A stretch of DNA of 64,000 nucleotides, taken from positions 124,001 through 188,000 of the forward strand of contig CAVWRJ010000025.1 in assembly GCA_963757335.1 (NCBI GenBank), given 5' to 3'. Under the pieces are notes generated by a model. That model searched no databases and had not been told where the DNA came from. It saw only the letters and a list, made by a program, of their open reading frames with translations. The position numbers and the translations under genes are program-made. The stretch is from DASQPA01 sp963757335 (GTDB lineage: Bacteria > Acidobacteriota > Thermoanaerobaculia > Multivoradales > UBA5704). Shown piece by piece: positions 49,874-57,191 of this stretch; the stretch's first letter is position 1, and each line of letters begins with the position of its first letter.

Positions 49874-51839
49874 AACCGCGGACCGATCGCGGTTCCAGCA
49901 GATCCGACCGCAGATCCAGAGCCTCTTCGCCGAGCTCTTCCGGCTTCCCCCCGGAGAGCTGCCGGCGGAGGCCACCTTCTTCGAGCTGGGGGCCGATTCC
50001 CTCTTCCTCCTGCGCGCCAGCCAGCAGATCGAGGAGCGGTTCGGCGCCCGCATCCCCTTTCGCCGGCTGGTCGAGGAGCTCTCGACCGTGGACGCCGTGT
50101 CGGCCTACCTCGCCGGGGAGATCGCGGACGAAGAGGCACCGCGCCCGGCCCCGGTTCCCGCGGTGAAGCCGCTGCCGGTGGCCGCGCCACCCCCGGCAGC
50201 CACCGCGTCCATGGCGGTGCCGGCTTTTGCGCCGGCCGCCGACCTGCGCTCGCTGTTTTCCGAGCAGATCCGGCTCCTCGAGCGTCAGCTCGCGCTGCTC
50301 GCCCGCGAGGCGCCGGCCGAGCCGGTCCGGGTGCCCGCCGCCGCACCCTCCCTGCACCTTGCTGCCGCGCCCCGGCCGCGCCTGGCCGTCGCCCGTCCGG
50401 AGCCCGGTGCCCCCGCCGCGTTCGTCCCCTACAAGGCGATCGACCGGGCCCAGGGCGATCGGCTCACCCCGGATCAACGGGAGCACCTCGATCGGCTGGT
50501 CGAGCGGCTCGCCGGGAAGACCCGCCGTTCGAAGGAGCTGACGGAGAGATACCGGAGCCTGCTCGCCAACAACCGTGCCGTCGCCGGCTTTCGCCTGCTG
50601 TGGAAAGAGCTCGTCTATCCCTTGGTCGGGCACCGCGGCGCCGGCGCCCGCATCTGGGACATCGACGGCAACGAGTATCTCGACCTCACGATGGGGTTCG
50701 GCGCGCTCCTCTTCGGCCATTCCCCCGAGTTTCTGAAGGACGCCCTACGCCGGCAGCTCGATCTCGGGATCAGCGTCGGTCCAGAGTCGCAGACCGCGGG
50801 CGGCGTCGCGGAGCTGATCCGGGAGCTCACCGGCGTCGAGCGGGTGACCTTCTGCAACTCGGGAACCGAGGCGGTGATGGCCGCCCTGCGTCTCGCCCGG
50901 ACGGTGACCGGCCGCACCAAGATCGCGCTCTTCGCCGGTTCCTTCCACGGCACCTTCGACGGCGTCCTCGCCCGCGACGACGGCCGGCAGCGGGTCGTGC
51001 CCACGGCTCCCGGCGTGCCGCCGAACATGATCGCAGACGTGCTGGTCCTCGACTACGGGAGCCCGGAGTCGCTGACCGTGGTCGAGGCCCACGCCGGGGA
51101 GCTCGCCGCGGTCCTCGTCGAACCGGTCCAGAGCCGCCGCCCCGAGCTCGACAACCGGGTGCTCCTGGGCCGCCTCCGCGAGATCACCGAAAAGGCCGGC
51201 ATCGCCCTCCTCTTCGACGAGGTCATCACCGGCTTTCGCATGCACCCGGGGGGGATTCAGGCGCTCTTCGGCGTCGAGGCCGACATCGTCACCTATGGCA
51301 AAGCCCTGGGGAACGGGATGCCGATCGGCGTCGTGGCGGGCCGGGCGAAATACCTGGACGCGATCGACGGCGGCACCTGGCGCTATGGCGATCCCTCCCT
51401 GCCGGAAGCCGAGATCACCCTCTTCGGCGGCACCTTCATCCGCCATCCGCTGGTCATGGCGGCGGCCCAGGCGGTTCTCGAGCGCCTGCGGGCGAGCCCG
51501 CACCTGCAAGAGGAGCTGAGCCGCCGGACGGAGAGCCTGGCCGCCTCGCTCGACGAGGTCTTCGCGGCGGCGGGCCTCCCCGCGCGGGTGGTTCGTTTCG
51601 GGTCGATGTTCACCTTCCGCTTTCCCCGCGAGTGGTGGGCCGCGAACCTCTTCTTCTTCCACCTGCTCCTCAAAGGGATCTATATCTGGGAGGGGCGGAT
51701 CTGCTACCTCTCGACCGCCCACACCGACGAGGATCTGCAGGCGATCGTCGCGGCGGTCCGGGAGAGCGTTCGAGAGCTCGGCCAGGGGGGCTTTCTGCCG
51801 GGCGTCGAGAGCAGGACCTTCAAGGAGACGGAAAGATGA
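49851..51839 (+). CDS. ACP-aminotransferase fusion protein (PLP, class III)
   Basis: 662 residues from ATG 49851 (AAGGAGA upstream), overlapping the PKS by 23 bases. Residues about 15-85 are an acyl carrier protein with Ser50 in ELGADSLFLL; a Pro/Ala-rich linker follows to about 195. The rest is a class III, glutamate-semialdehyde-type aminotransferase (IWDIDGNEYLDLTMGFGALL, SGTEAVMAALRLARTVTG, LLFDEVITGFRMHPGG) with the PLP lysine Lys484 in YGKALGNGMPIGVVAGR. In mycosubtilin- and microcystin-type systems such a domain transaminates a 3-oxoacyl-ACP to a 3-amino acyl-ACP. Here it would act on the chain extended by the KS with malonate, giving a beta-amino acid unit. Confidence 0.92.
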   Translation: MAEPVGAETADRSRFQQIRPQIQSLFAELFRLPPGELPAEATFFELGADSLFLLRASQQIEERFGARIPFRRLVEELSTVDAVSAYLAGEIADEEAPRPAPVPAVKPLPVAAPPPAATASMAVPAFAPAADLRSLFSEQIRLLERQLALLAREAPAEPVRVPAAAPSLHLAAAPRPRLAVARPEPGAPAAFVPYKAIDRAQGDRLTPDQREHLDRLVERLAGKTRRSKELTERYRSLLANNRAVAGFRLLWKELVYPLVGHRGAGARIWDIDGNEYLDLTMGFGALLFGHSPEFLKDALRRQLDLGISVGPESQTAGGVAELIRELTGVERVTFCNSGTEAVMAALRLARTVTGRTKIALFAGSFHGTFDGVLARDDGRQRVVPTAPGVPPNMIADVLVLDYGSPESLTVVEAHAGELAAVLVEPVQSRRPELDNRVLLGRLREITEKAGIALLFDEVITGFRMHPGGIQALFGVEADIVTYGKALGNGMPIGVVAGRAKYLDAIDGGTWRYGDPSLPEAEITLFGGTFIRHPLVMAAAQAVLERLRASPHLQEELSRRTESLAASLDEVFAAAGLPARVVRFGSMFTFRFPREWWAANLFFFHLLLKGIYIWEGRICYLSTAHTDEDLQAIVAAVRESVRELGQGGFLPGVESRTFKETER

Positions 51840-52993
51840 TTACGACCGAAGCCTGGGTCCTCCATGCGGCACCGGAGGGCGGCAGACCGGAGCCGCTTCT
51901 CGACCGGCTGCGGGAGGAGACCTTCTGTTTGGGCGACCTCGCCGACGAGGAGGTGCTCGTCGAGCCCCTCTACGGCTGCTGGGAAGGCAACATGACCCAC
52001 GCCCTGGAGCGCGATCCGGTCGACGTCTGCCGCCAACGCGGAGAGGAGAGGGTCGTCCTGGGGAACGCCGGCGTGGTCCGCGTGCTCCGCGCCGGCTCCG
52101 CGGTCCGCGGGTTTAGAGCGGGCGATTGCTGCCTCGTGTTCTGCAACGGCGTGCCCGACGCCCGCGGTTTCCCCGAGAAGATCTACGCCTACGATGCCCC
52201 GAGGACGGTGGGACTGCTCGCCAGGCAGACGAAGTTGCACCCGCGCCAGCTGATCCGGGTGCCCGCGGGCAGCCGGCACTCCCTGCGGCAGTGGGCGGCC
52301 TTCTCCCTGCGCTACGTCACCGCCTGGGCGAACTGGCATGCGGCCTACGGCTGCTGGCGGTCGCTCTCCGGCGAGGACGCCTCACCGTGGGTTTGGGGCT
52401 GGGGAGGCGGGGTCAGCTACGCGCAGCTGACCCTCGCCGCCTTGCAGGGTTGCCGAGCCGCGATGATCTCCTCGGAGCCCAGCCGGCTGCACCTGATCGA
52501 GTCGAGCCGCCTCGCGGCCGTCGATCGCAAGGAGTTCCCGCACCTGAGCTTCGATCCGGAACGCTACTCTTCGGACGCCGGGTTCAAGGCCAGGTACTTG
52601 CAATCCGAGGAGCGCTTTCTGCGGATCGTCGGCGAGCGGACGGACGGTGATGGGGTGGCGATCTTCATCGACTTCATCGGTCTGCCGGTTTACCGGGCGA
52701 CCCTCAAGGCGCTGGCGAGGCCGGGCGTCATCACCACCGCCGGCTGGAAGGAAGGGATGCTCCTGACGACGTTGCGAGCGGTCGAATGCATGCGGTGGCA
52801 CGCGCACGTCCATACCCATTACGCGCGTTACGAGCAGGCCCTGGCGGCGATCGCCTTCGCCGAGGAGACGGGGTGGATGCCACCGCTCGAGGAGGAGGTC
52901 CATCCCTGGGGAGAGATCCCTGCCCTGGCGGAGTCCCATGCTCGGGGAACGGTGCAGAGCTTCTATCCCATTTTTGAGATCAATCCGCTCTGA
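51836..52993 (+). CDS. medium-chain dehydrogenase/reductase (zinc-binding alcohol dehydrogenase-like)
   Basis: 385 residues; ATG overlaps the previous stop (ATGA). N-terminal GroES-like part with LADEEVLVEPLYGCWEGNMT and VLGNAGVVRVLRAGSAVRGF, then a Rossmann domain with GWGGGVSYAQLTLAALQGCR. Zinc ligands of the classical set are not obvious. The family includes crotonyl-CoA reductase-like and polyketide enoyl reductases acting in trans. In this cluster it could reduce the beta-keto group, an imine, or the terminal thioester (giving an aldehyde or alcohol release), which would compensate for the missing thioesterase. The precise reaction is not established from sequence. Confidence 0.75.
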   Translation: MITTEAWVLHAAPEGGRPEPLLDRLREETFCLGDLADEEVLVEPLYGCWEGNMTHALERDPVDVCRQRGEERVVLGNAGVVRVLRAGSAVRGFRAGDCCLVFCNGVPDARGFPEKIYAYDAPRTVGLLARQTKLHPRQLIRVPAGSRHSLRQWAAFSLRYVTAWANWHAAYGCWRSLSGEDASPWVWGWGGGVSYAQLTLAALQGCRAAMISSEPSRLHLIESSRLAAVDRKEFPHLSFDPERYSSDAGFKARYLQSEERFLRIVGERTDGDGVAIFIDFIGLPVYRATLKALARPGVITTAGWKEGMLLTTLRAVECMRWHAHVHTHYARYEQALAAIAFAEETGWMPPLEEEVHPWGEIPALAESHARGTVQSFYPIFEINPL

Positions 52994-53078
52994 CAATCCT
53001 CCCCGCCTCACCGGGCGGCATGCCGGCGAGTAGAATGAGCTCCAAGGGCCGCAGAAGAGGCTGTCAAAGGTTCTGTGA

Positions 53079-53102
53079 CCCCGCGCCGCAGTCGGCGCGG
53101 GG
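53079..53102. promoter_or_regulatory. perfect 10-bp GC hairpin before the Cys-rich peptide gene
   Basis: CCCCGCGCCG-CAGT-CGGCGCGGGG, a stem of 10 G/C pairs with a tetraloop, 25 bases before the ATG of the secreted peptide and 85 bases after the end of the NRPS-PKS operon. It could terminate the operon or control translation of the peptide. No U-run follows. Confidence 0.55.
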
Positions 53103-53127
53103 AGTGTACCTACGAAAGGAGTCGGAC

Positions 53128-53448
53128 ATGAAGAAGAAGACCGTCTTCGGTTTGCTCGCCGTCGCTCTCCTCGTCGCCCTCCCGGTCCTGGCGGCGCCGC
53201 CCGCGGCCTCGGCCGCCACGCCCGCCGCCGCTCCCCTTACGGCTCCGGCCTGGCTCGCCGGGCTCACCCCGGCCGCGGACGCCGCTCCGAGCTTCCTGCC
53301 CAAGCCCCTCCTGCTCACCGCCTGTTCGTTTCCCGATCGGACGGCCTGCACCCAGGATTGCCACCTGCAGTGCCAGCCCTGCCACAGCGACGGTGCCACC
53401 TGCACGCTGGAGGCCGGATGCGTCTGCGGGGCCTGCATCTGTAAGTAA
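53128..53448 (+). CDS. small secreted cysteine-rich peptide
   Basis: 106 residues from ATG 53128, preceded by GAAAGGAG. MKKKTVFGLLAVALLVALPV is a textbook signal peptide; an Ala/Pro-rich pro-region follows to about residue 65. The last 42 residues hold ten Cys (CSFPDRTACTQDCHLQCQPC then HSDGATCTLEAGCVCGACIC), about one in four. It is not like a known lanthipeptide or bacteriocin that I recognise; the pattern suggests a disulfide-rich or metal-binding extracellular peptide. It lies between the NRPS-PKS operon and lysA, with a strong hairpin on each side, so it is probably a separate transcription unit of unknown role. Confidence 0.7.
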   Translation: MKKKTVFGLLAVALLVALPVLAAPPAASAATPAAAPLTAPAWLAGLTPAADAAPSFLPKPLLLTACSFPDRTACTQDCHLQCQPCHSDGATCTLEAGCVCGACICK

Positions 53449-53468
53449 CCTCAAGCTCTTTTAGGGAA

Positions 53469-53497
53469 CCGCCCGGCGGAAAGCGATCGCCGGGCGG
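53469..53497. terminator. perfect 10-bp GC hairpin after the Cys-rich peptide gene
   Basis: CCGCCCGGCG (53469-53478) and CGCCGGGCGG (53488-53497) with a 9-base loop; outer bases GAA/TTC extend the pairing with a bulge. It lies 20 bases after the peptide's stop and 22 before lysA, so it is placed to separate the two. No U-run. Confidence 0.5.
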
Positions 53498-53519
53498 CGG
53501 TTCGAGCGCTCGCGCTACC

Positions 53520-54836
53520 ATGAAGCTCCCCATGATCGCCCCGAGCCCTCCCTTCTCCCTCCTCCGCACCGAGATCGCCGGCCTCCCGGTAGCCGAGCTC
53601 GTCCGCCAGTTCGGCACGCCGATCTTCGTCTACGACGCGGCGACGATCCGCCGCCGGATCGGCGACCTCGCGGCCTTCGACTGCGTGCGCTACGCCCAGA
53701 AGGCCTGCTCGAACCTGGGGATTCTCGACCTCGTGCGGCGGCAGGGGGTGCTCGTCGACGCGACGAGCGCCGGGGAGGTGGCGCGAGCGCTCGCGGCGGG
53801 GTACGTGGCGGCGGGGGAGCCGCCGCCCATCGTCTACACGGCGGACATCTTCGACCGCGAGGCCCTGGAGCTGGTGACGGCGCACGGCATCCATGTCAAC
53901 TGCGGCTCGCCGGACATGATCGACCAGCTGGGCGAGCGGCTGCCGGGGGCCGCGATCACGCTGCGGATCAATCCCGGCTTCGGCCACGGGCACAGCCGGA
54001 AGACCAACACCGGCGGCGAGCACTCGAAGCACGGCATCTGGCATGAGGAGCTCGGCGCCGCACTCTCCCGGGCGGCGGCACGGGGGCTCGCGGTCGTCGG
54101 CCTCCACGTCCACATCGGCTCGGGGAGCGACCTCCACCACCTCTCGCGGGTGGCGGCCGAGATGGAGCGCTTCGCCCGCCAGGTGGGGCCCTCGGTGAGC
54201 TCGATCAGCGCCGGCGGCGGTCTGCCGGTACCCTACCGGGCCGGCGAGGTCCACATCGACCTCGACGCCTATTTCCGGGTCTGGGACCGGGTGCGCCAGC
54301 GCCTCGAAGACCGCTTCGGGCATCCGGTGCGGCTGGAGATCGAGCCCGGCCGGTTTCTCGTCGCGGAGAGCGGCTACCTGGTGACCGAGATCCGGGCGAT
54401 CAAGCGGATGGGGGCGAACACCTTCTACCTGGTGGACGCCGGCTTCAACAACCTCGCCCGGCCGGTCCTCTATGGTTCCTATCACCCGATGTCGATCGTG
54501 CCCCGGGATGCCGGCAATGCCGGCAATGCCGGCGACGCTGGAGAGGCGCGGCCGGTCGCCGAGGTCGTCGTGGGTGGGCAGCTCTGCGAGTCGGGGGACA
54601 TCTTCACCCAGGACGAGGAGGGGATCGTGGCGACCCGGGCTCTCCCCGCCGCCCGGGTGGGGGAGTATCTGGTGATCGAGAGCGCCGGGGCCTACGGCTT
54701 CGTCATGAGCTCGAACTACAACTCGAAACCCTTCGCGGCGGAGGTCCTCGTCCAGGGCGGGAGCGCCCACCTCATCCGCGCCCGGCAGGACCTGTCGGAT
54801 CTCCTCCGCGGCGAGGTCATCCCCCCTCTGGGATAG
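53520..54836 (+). CDS. lysA: diaminopimelate decarboxylase
   Basis: 438 residues. The sequence closely follows the enterobacterial LysA type: PLP lysine Lys61 in VRYAQKACSNLGILDLVR, RINPGFGHGHSRKTNTGGEH, SKHGIWHEELGAAL, VVGLHVHIGSGSDLHHLSRV, ISAGGGLPVPY, the EPGRFLVAESGYLVTEIRAI segment and GGQLCESGDIFTQDEEG with the catalytic Cys-Glu-Ser. It decarboxylates meso-diaminopimelate to L-lysine, the last step of lysine biosynthesis. An Ala/Gly/Asn insertion DAGNAGNAGDAGEARPV (nonamer repeat 54507-54542) lies in a surface loop. Its placement next to the NRPS cluster may be coincidence. The start could be ATG 53520 or the later ATG at 53532. Confidence 0.92.
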   Translation: MKLPMIAPSPPFSLLRTEIAGLPVAELVRQFGTPIFVYDAATIRRRIGDLAAFDCVRYAQKACSNLGILDLVRRQGVLVDATSAGEVARALAAGYVAAGEPPPIVYTADIFDREALELVTAHGIHVNCGSPDMIDQLGERLPGAAITLRINPGFGHGHSRKTNTGGEHSKHGIWHEELGAALSRAAARGLAVVGLHVHIGSGSDLHHLSRVAAEMERFARQVGPSVSSISAGGGLPVPYRAGEVHIDLDAYFRVWDRVRQRLEDRFGHPVRLEIEPGRFLVAESGYLVTEIRAIKRMGANTFYLVDAGFNNLARPVLYGSYHPMSIVPRDAGNAGNAGDAGEARPVAEVVVGGQLCESGDIFTQDEEGIVATRALPAARVGEYLVIESAGAYGFVMSSNYNSKPFAAEVLVQGGSAHLIRARQDLSDLLRGEVIPPLG

Positions 54837-54878
54837 ACTCCGCGCCGTTATGAAGAAGAACTTAAGGGGAGACCGGCG

Positions 54879-55628
54879 TTGAGCCTCCGCTTCACTCGCG
54901 CGATCGTCGTCGGCGCGTCCTCCGGGATCGGCGCCGCGATCGCCGTCGAGCTCGGGCGCGAGGGGGCGGCGGTGGCCCTCCTGGCGCGGCGGGAGAGCGA
55001 GCTCGCGGCGGTCGCCGAGGCGATCCGGCAGGCCGGCGGGCGCGCCACCTCGTATCCGCACGACGTCACCGACTACGATTCCGTCCCCGGGCTCCTCGAG
55101 CGCATCGAGGGGGAGCTGGGGGGGCTCGATCTCGTCGTCTACGCCGCCGGGGTGATGCCCGAGGTAGTGGAGGGGGAGTACGACTTCGGCAAGGACCGGC
55201 AGATGATCGAGGTCAACCTGCTGGGCGCCATGGCCTGGTTCGACTTGGCCGCCGCCCGTTTCGAGGCCCGGCGCGCCGGAACGTTGGTGGGTATTTCGAG
55301 CATCGCCGGCGAGCGCGGCCGGCGGGGGATGCCCGGCTACACCACGTCCAAGGCGGCGCTCACCGTCTACCTGGAAGCCCTCCGCAACCGGGTGGCGCGC
55401 TACGGGGTGAACGTGGTCACCGCCAAGCCCGGTTTCGTCGACACCGCCATGACCCGCGGCAAAAAGGGGCTCTTCTGGGTGGTCTCGCCGCAGGCGGCGG
55501 CGGCGCGCACCCTTGCCCTTGCCCGCCGTGGCTCGGGCGCCTCCGGCTTCGTGCCCGCCCGCTGGGGTCTGGTCGCCCTCGTCGTGCGCTCGATCCCCTC
55601 CTTTCTCTTCCGCCGCTTGAACCTCTGA
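54879..55628 (+). CDS. SDR-family oxidoreductase, DprE2-like
   Basis: 249 residues from TTG 54879 (AAGGGGA upstream). Cofactor motif VVGASSGIGAAIAVELGREG (TGxxxGxG variant), YAAGVMPEVVEGEYDFGKDR, the active-site Ser in VGISSIAGERGRRG and the YxxxK motif GYTTSKAALTVYLEAL. The pair with the FAD-dependent oxidase immediately downstream (start two bases after its stop) matches the DprE2/DprE1 couple that epimerises decaprenylphosphoryl ribose to arabinose: oxidase makes the 2-keto intermediate and this NADH-type reductase reduces it. The substrate here is unknown, because the organism is not an actinomycete. Confidence 0.85.
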   Translation: MSLRFTRAIVVGASSGIGAAIAVELGREGAAVALLARRESELAAVAEAIRQAGGRATSYPHDVTDYDSVPGLLERIEGELGGLDLVVYAAGVMPEVVEGEYDFGKDRQMIEVNLLGAMAWFDLAAARFEARRAGTLVGISSIAGERGRRGMPGYTTSKAALTVYLEALRNRVARYGVNVVTAKPGFVDTAMTRGKKGLFWVVSPQAAAARTLALARRGSGASGFVPARWGLVALVVRSIPSFLFRRLNL

Positions 55629-55630
55629 CC

Positions 55631-57097
55631 GTGGGCTCGTCTCCGCGCAGTCTCCGCACCCAGGCACCCTGGCGGGTTCTCGACGGCTTTGGCCGCTCGC
55701 TGCGGGCGGCCTGCCGGTACGCCGCGCCGCGCGACGGGGAAGAGCTCGCGGCGCTCCTCGCCCGGGCGCGGGAGGAGGGGCTCACCGTCACCTTCCGCGG
55801 CTCGGGGAAGAGCTATGGCGACGCCGCCTTGAACGGCGCCGGCCTGGTGCTCGACCTCACCCATTTCAACCGGACCCTCTGCTGGGACCCGGAGGCGGGG
55901 GTGATCGAGGCCGAGCCGGGGCTGACCATCGAGGGGCTCTGGCGGCGTACCATCGAGGACGGCTTCTGGCCGGCGGTGGTGCCGGGGACCATGTTTCCTA
56001 CCCTGGCCGGCTGCCTCGCCATGAACATCCACGGCAAGAACAACTTCCGGGCCGGGACGATCGGCGAGCATGTCCTCGATTTCGACCTTCTGACCCCGCG
56101 CGGGGAGGCCCTCCGCTGCAGCCGGGCGGAGAACGCCGACGTCTTCCACGCCGTGATCGGCGGCGCCGGGCTCCTCGGGGCGGTCACCCGGCTGCGACTC
56201 AAGCTCAAGAAGGTCGAGAGCGGGCTCCTGCGAGTCGAGCCGCTCGTCGCCCGGAGCTTCGCCGAGATGTTCGACCGCTTCGAGGAACGCCTCCCGGTCG
56301 CCGACTACCTGGTGGGCTGGATCGACGCCTGGGGCGGCGGCCGCGGCGAGATCCACCAGGCCAACTATCTCCCCGCGGCGGAGGACCCCCAGGGCCGCGC
56401 CTCCCTCCACGTCGAGCGCCAGGGACTGCCGACGCGCCTCCTGGGAATCCCGAAGAGTCAGATCTGGCGCCCGCTGTCCCTCTTCAGGAGCGATTCCGGC
56501 GTGCGGCTGATGAACTTCGCCAAGTACCGGATGGCGCGCCACCATCGGCCGGGGAAGACCTACCTCCAGTCGCACGTCGGCTTCGCCTTCCTCCTCGACT
56601 ACATCCCCGACTGGCGGCTCGCCTATGGACCGCAGGGGCTCGTCCAGTACCAGCTCTTTGTACCGAAGGAAGAGGCGCGGCGGGTGATGCCGGAGATCCT
56701 CAAGCTCTGCCGCGAGCGCGGCATCGTCTCCCCCCTGGGGGTGATGAAGCGCCATCGCCCCGATCCCTTCCTCCTCACCCATGCCCTGGACGGCTACTCG
56801 CTGGCCCTGGATTTCCGGGTGGCTGCCAAAGGTTGGCAGGCGTTGGAAGCCCTGGGCCACGAGATGACGGCGCGGGTGCTCGACGCCGGGGGAAGCTTCT
56901 ATCTCGCCAAAGATGCCCTGCTGAACCGCGAGGAGATCGCCCGCGCCTACGGCGAGCGGCTGGTGGCGTTCCGGGCCATGAAGCGGCGGCTCGACCCGGA
57001 CGGGATGCTGACGAGCGACCTCGCAAGGCGGCTGTTCGACGAGGGACGCGAGGAGCCGGCTGCTCGGCCGGCGCTCGTAGCCTCGGCAGCGCGCTAG
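55631..57097 (+). CDS. FAD-binding oxidoreductase, DprE1-like
   Basis: 488 residues from GTG 55631. FAD-binding PCMH domain with TVTFRGSGKSYGDAALNGAG, TIEGLWRRTIEDGFWPAVVP and FPTLAGCLAMNIHGKNNFRA; the C-terminal substrate domain has YQLFVPKEEARRVMPEILKL, SPLGVMKRHRPDPFLLTHAL and DALLNREEIARAYGERLVAF. The sequence resembles decaprenylphosphoryl-beta-D-ribose oxidase and related polyprenyl-sugar or D-arabinonolactone-type oxidases. With the upstream SDR gene it forms a two-gene unit. In other phyla such pairs are linked to unusual sugar incorporation in cell envelopes; here this is an inference. Confidence 0.85.
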   Translation: MGSSPRSLRTQAPWRVLDGFGRSLRAACRYAAPRDGEELAALLARAREEGLTVTFRGSGKSYGDAALNGAGLVLDLTHFNRTLCWDPEAGVIEAEPGLTIEGLWRRTIEDGFWPAVVPGTMFPTLAGCLAMNIHGKNNFRAGTIGEHVLDFDLLTPRGEALRCSRAENADVFHAVIGGAGLLGAVTRLRLKLKKVESGLLRVEPLVARSFAEMFDRFEERLPVADYLVGWIDAWGGGRGEIHQANYLPAAEDPQGRASLHVERQGLPTRLLGIPKSQIWRPLSLFRSDSGVRLMNFAKYRMARHHRPGKTYLQSHVGFAFLLDYIPDWRLAYGPQGLVQYQLFVPKEEARRVMPEILKLCRERGIVSPLGVMKRHRPDPFLLTHALDGYSLALDFRVAAKGWQALEALGHEMTARVLDAGGSFYLAKDALLNREEIARAYGERLVAFRAMKRRLDPDGMLTSDLARRLFDEGREEPAARPALVASAAR

Positions 57098-57098
57098 G

Positions 57099-57191
57099 AT
57101 GCAAAACCATGAGCGGCTCGACCTCTTGACCGCCGAGATCCGCTGCCTGGATTTCGATCTCGCCGCGGCGCGGGTCTACGGCGGCATCTAG
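57099..57191 (+). pseudogene. remnant of a PIN-domain (VapC-like) toxin
   Basis: Thirty codons, MQNHERLDLLTAEIRCLDFD then LAAARVYGGI and a stop. The pattern (ERLxxLTAEIRxLDFDxAAARxYGxI) matches the middle of VapC PIN-domain toxins, which normally run 125-140 residues; the N-terminal and C-terminal parts are absent. It overlaps the stop of the convergent BNR gene by four bases. Probably a decayed fragment; no antitoxin gene is adjacent. Confidence 0.45.

Noticed and set aside
53128..53448. Lanthipeptide or lasso precursor for the Cys-rich peptide
   Set aside because: It has a Sec signal peptide instead of a RiPP leader and no modifying enzyme is adjacent.
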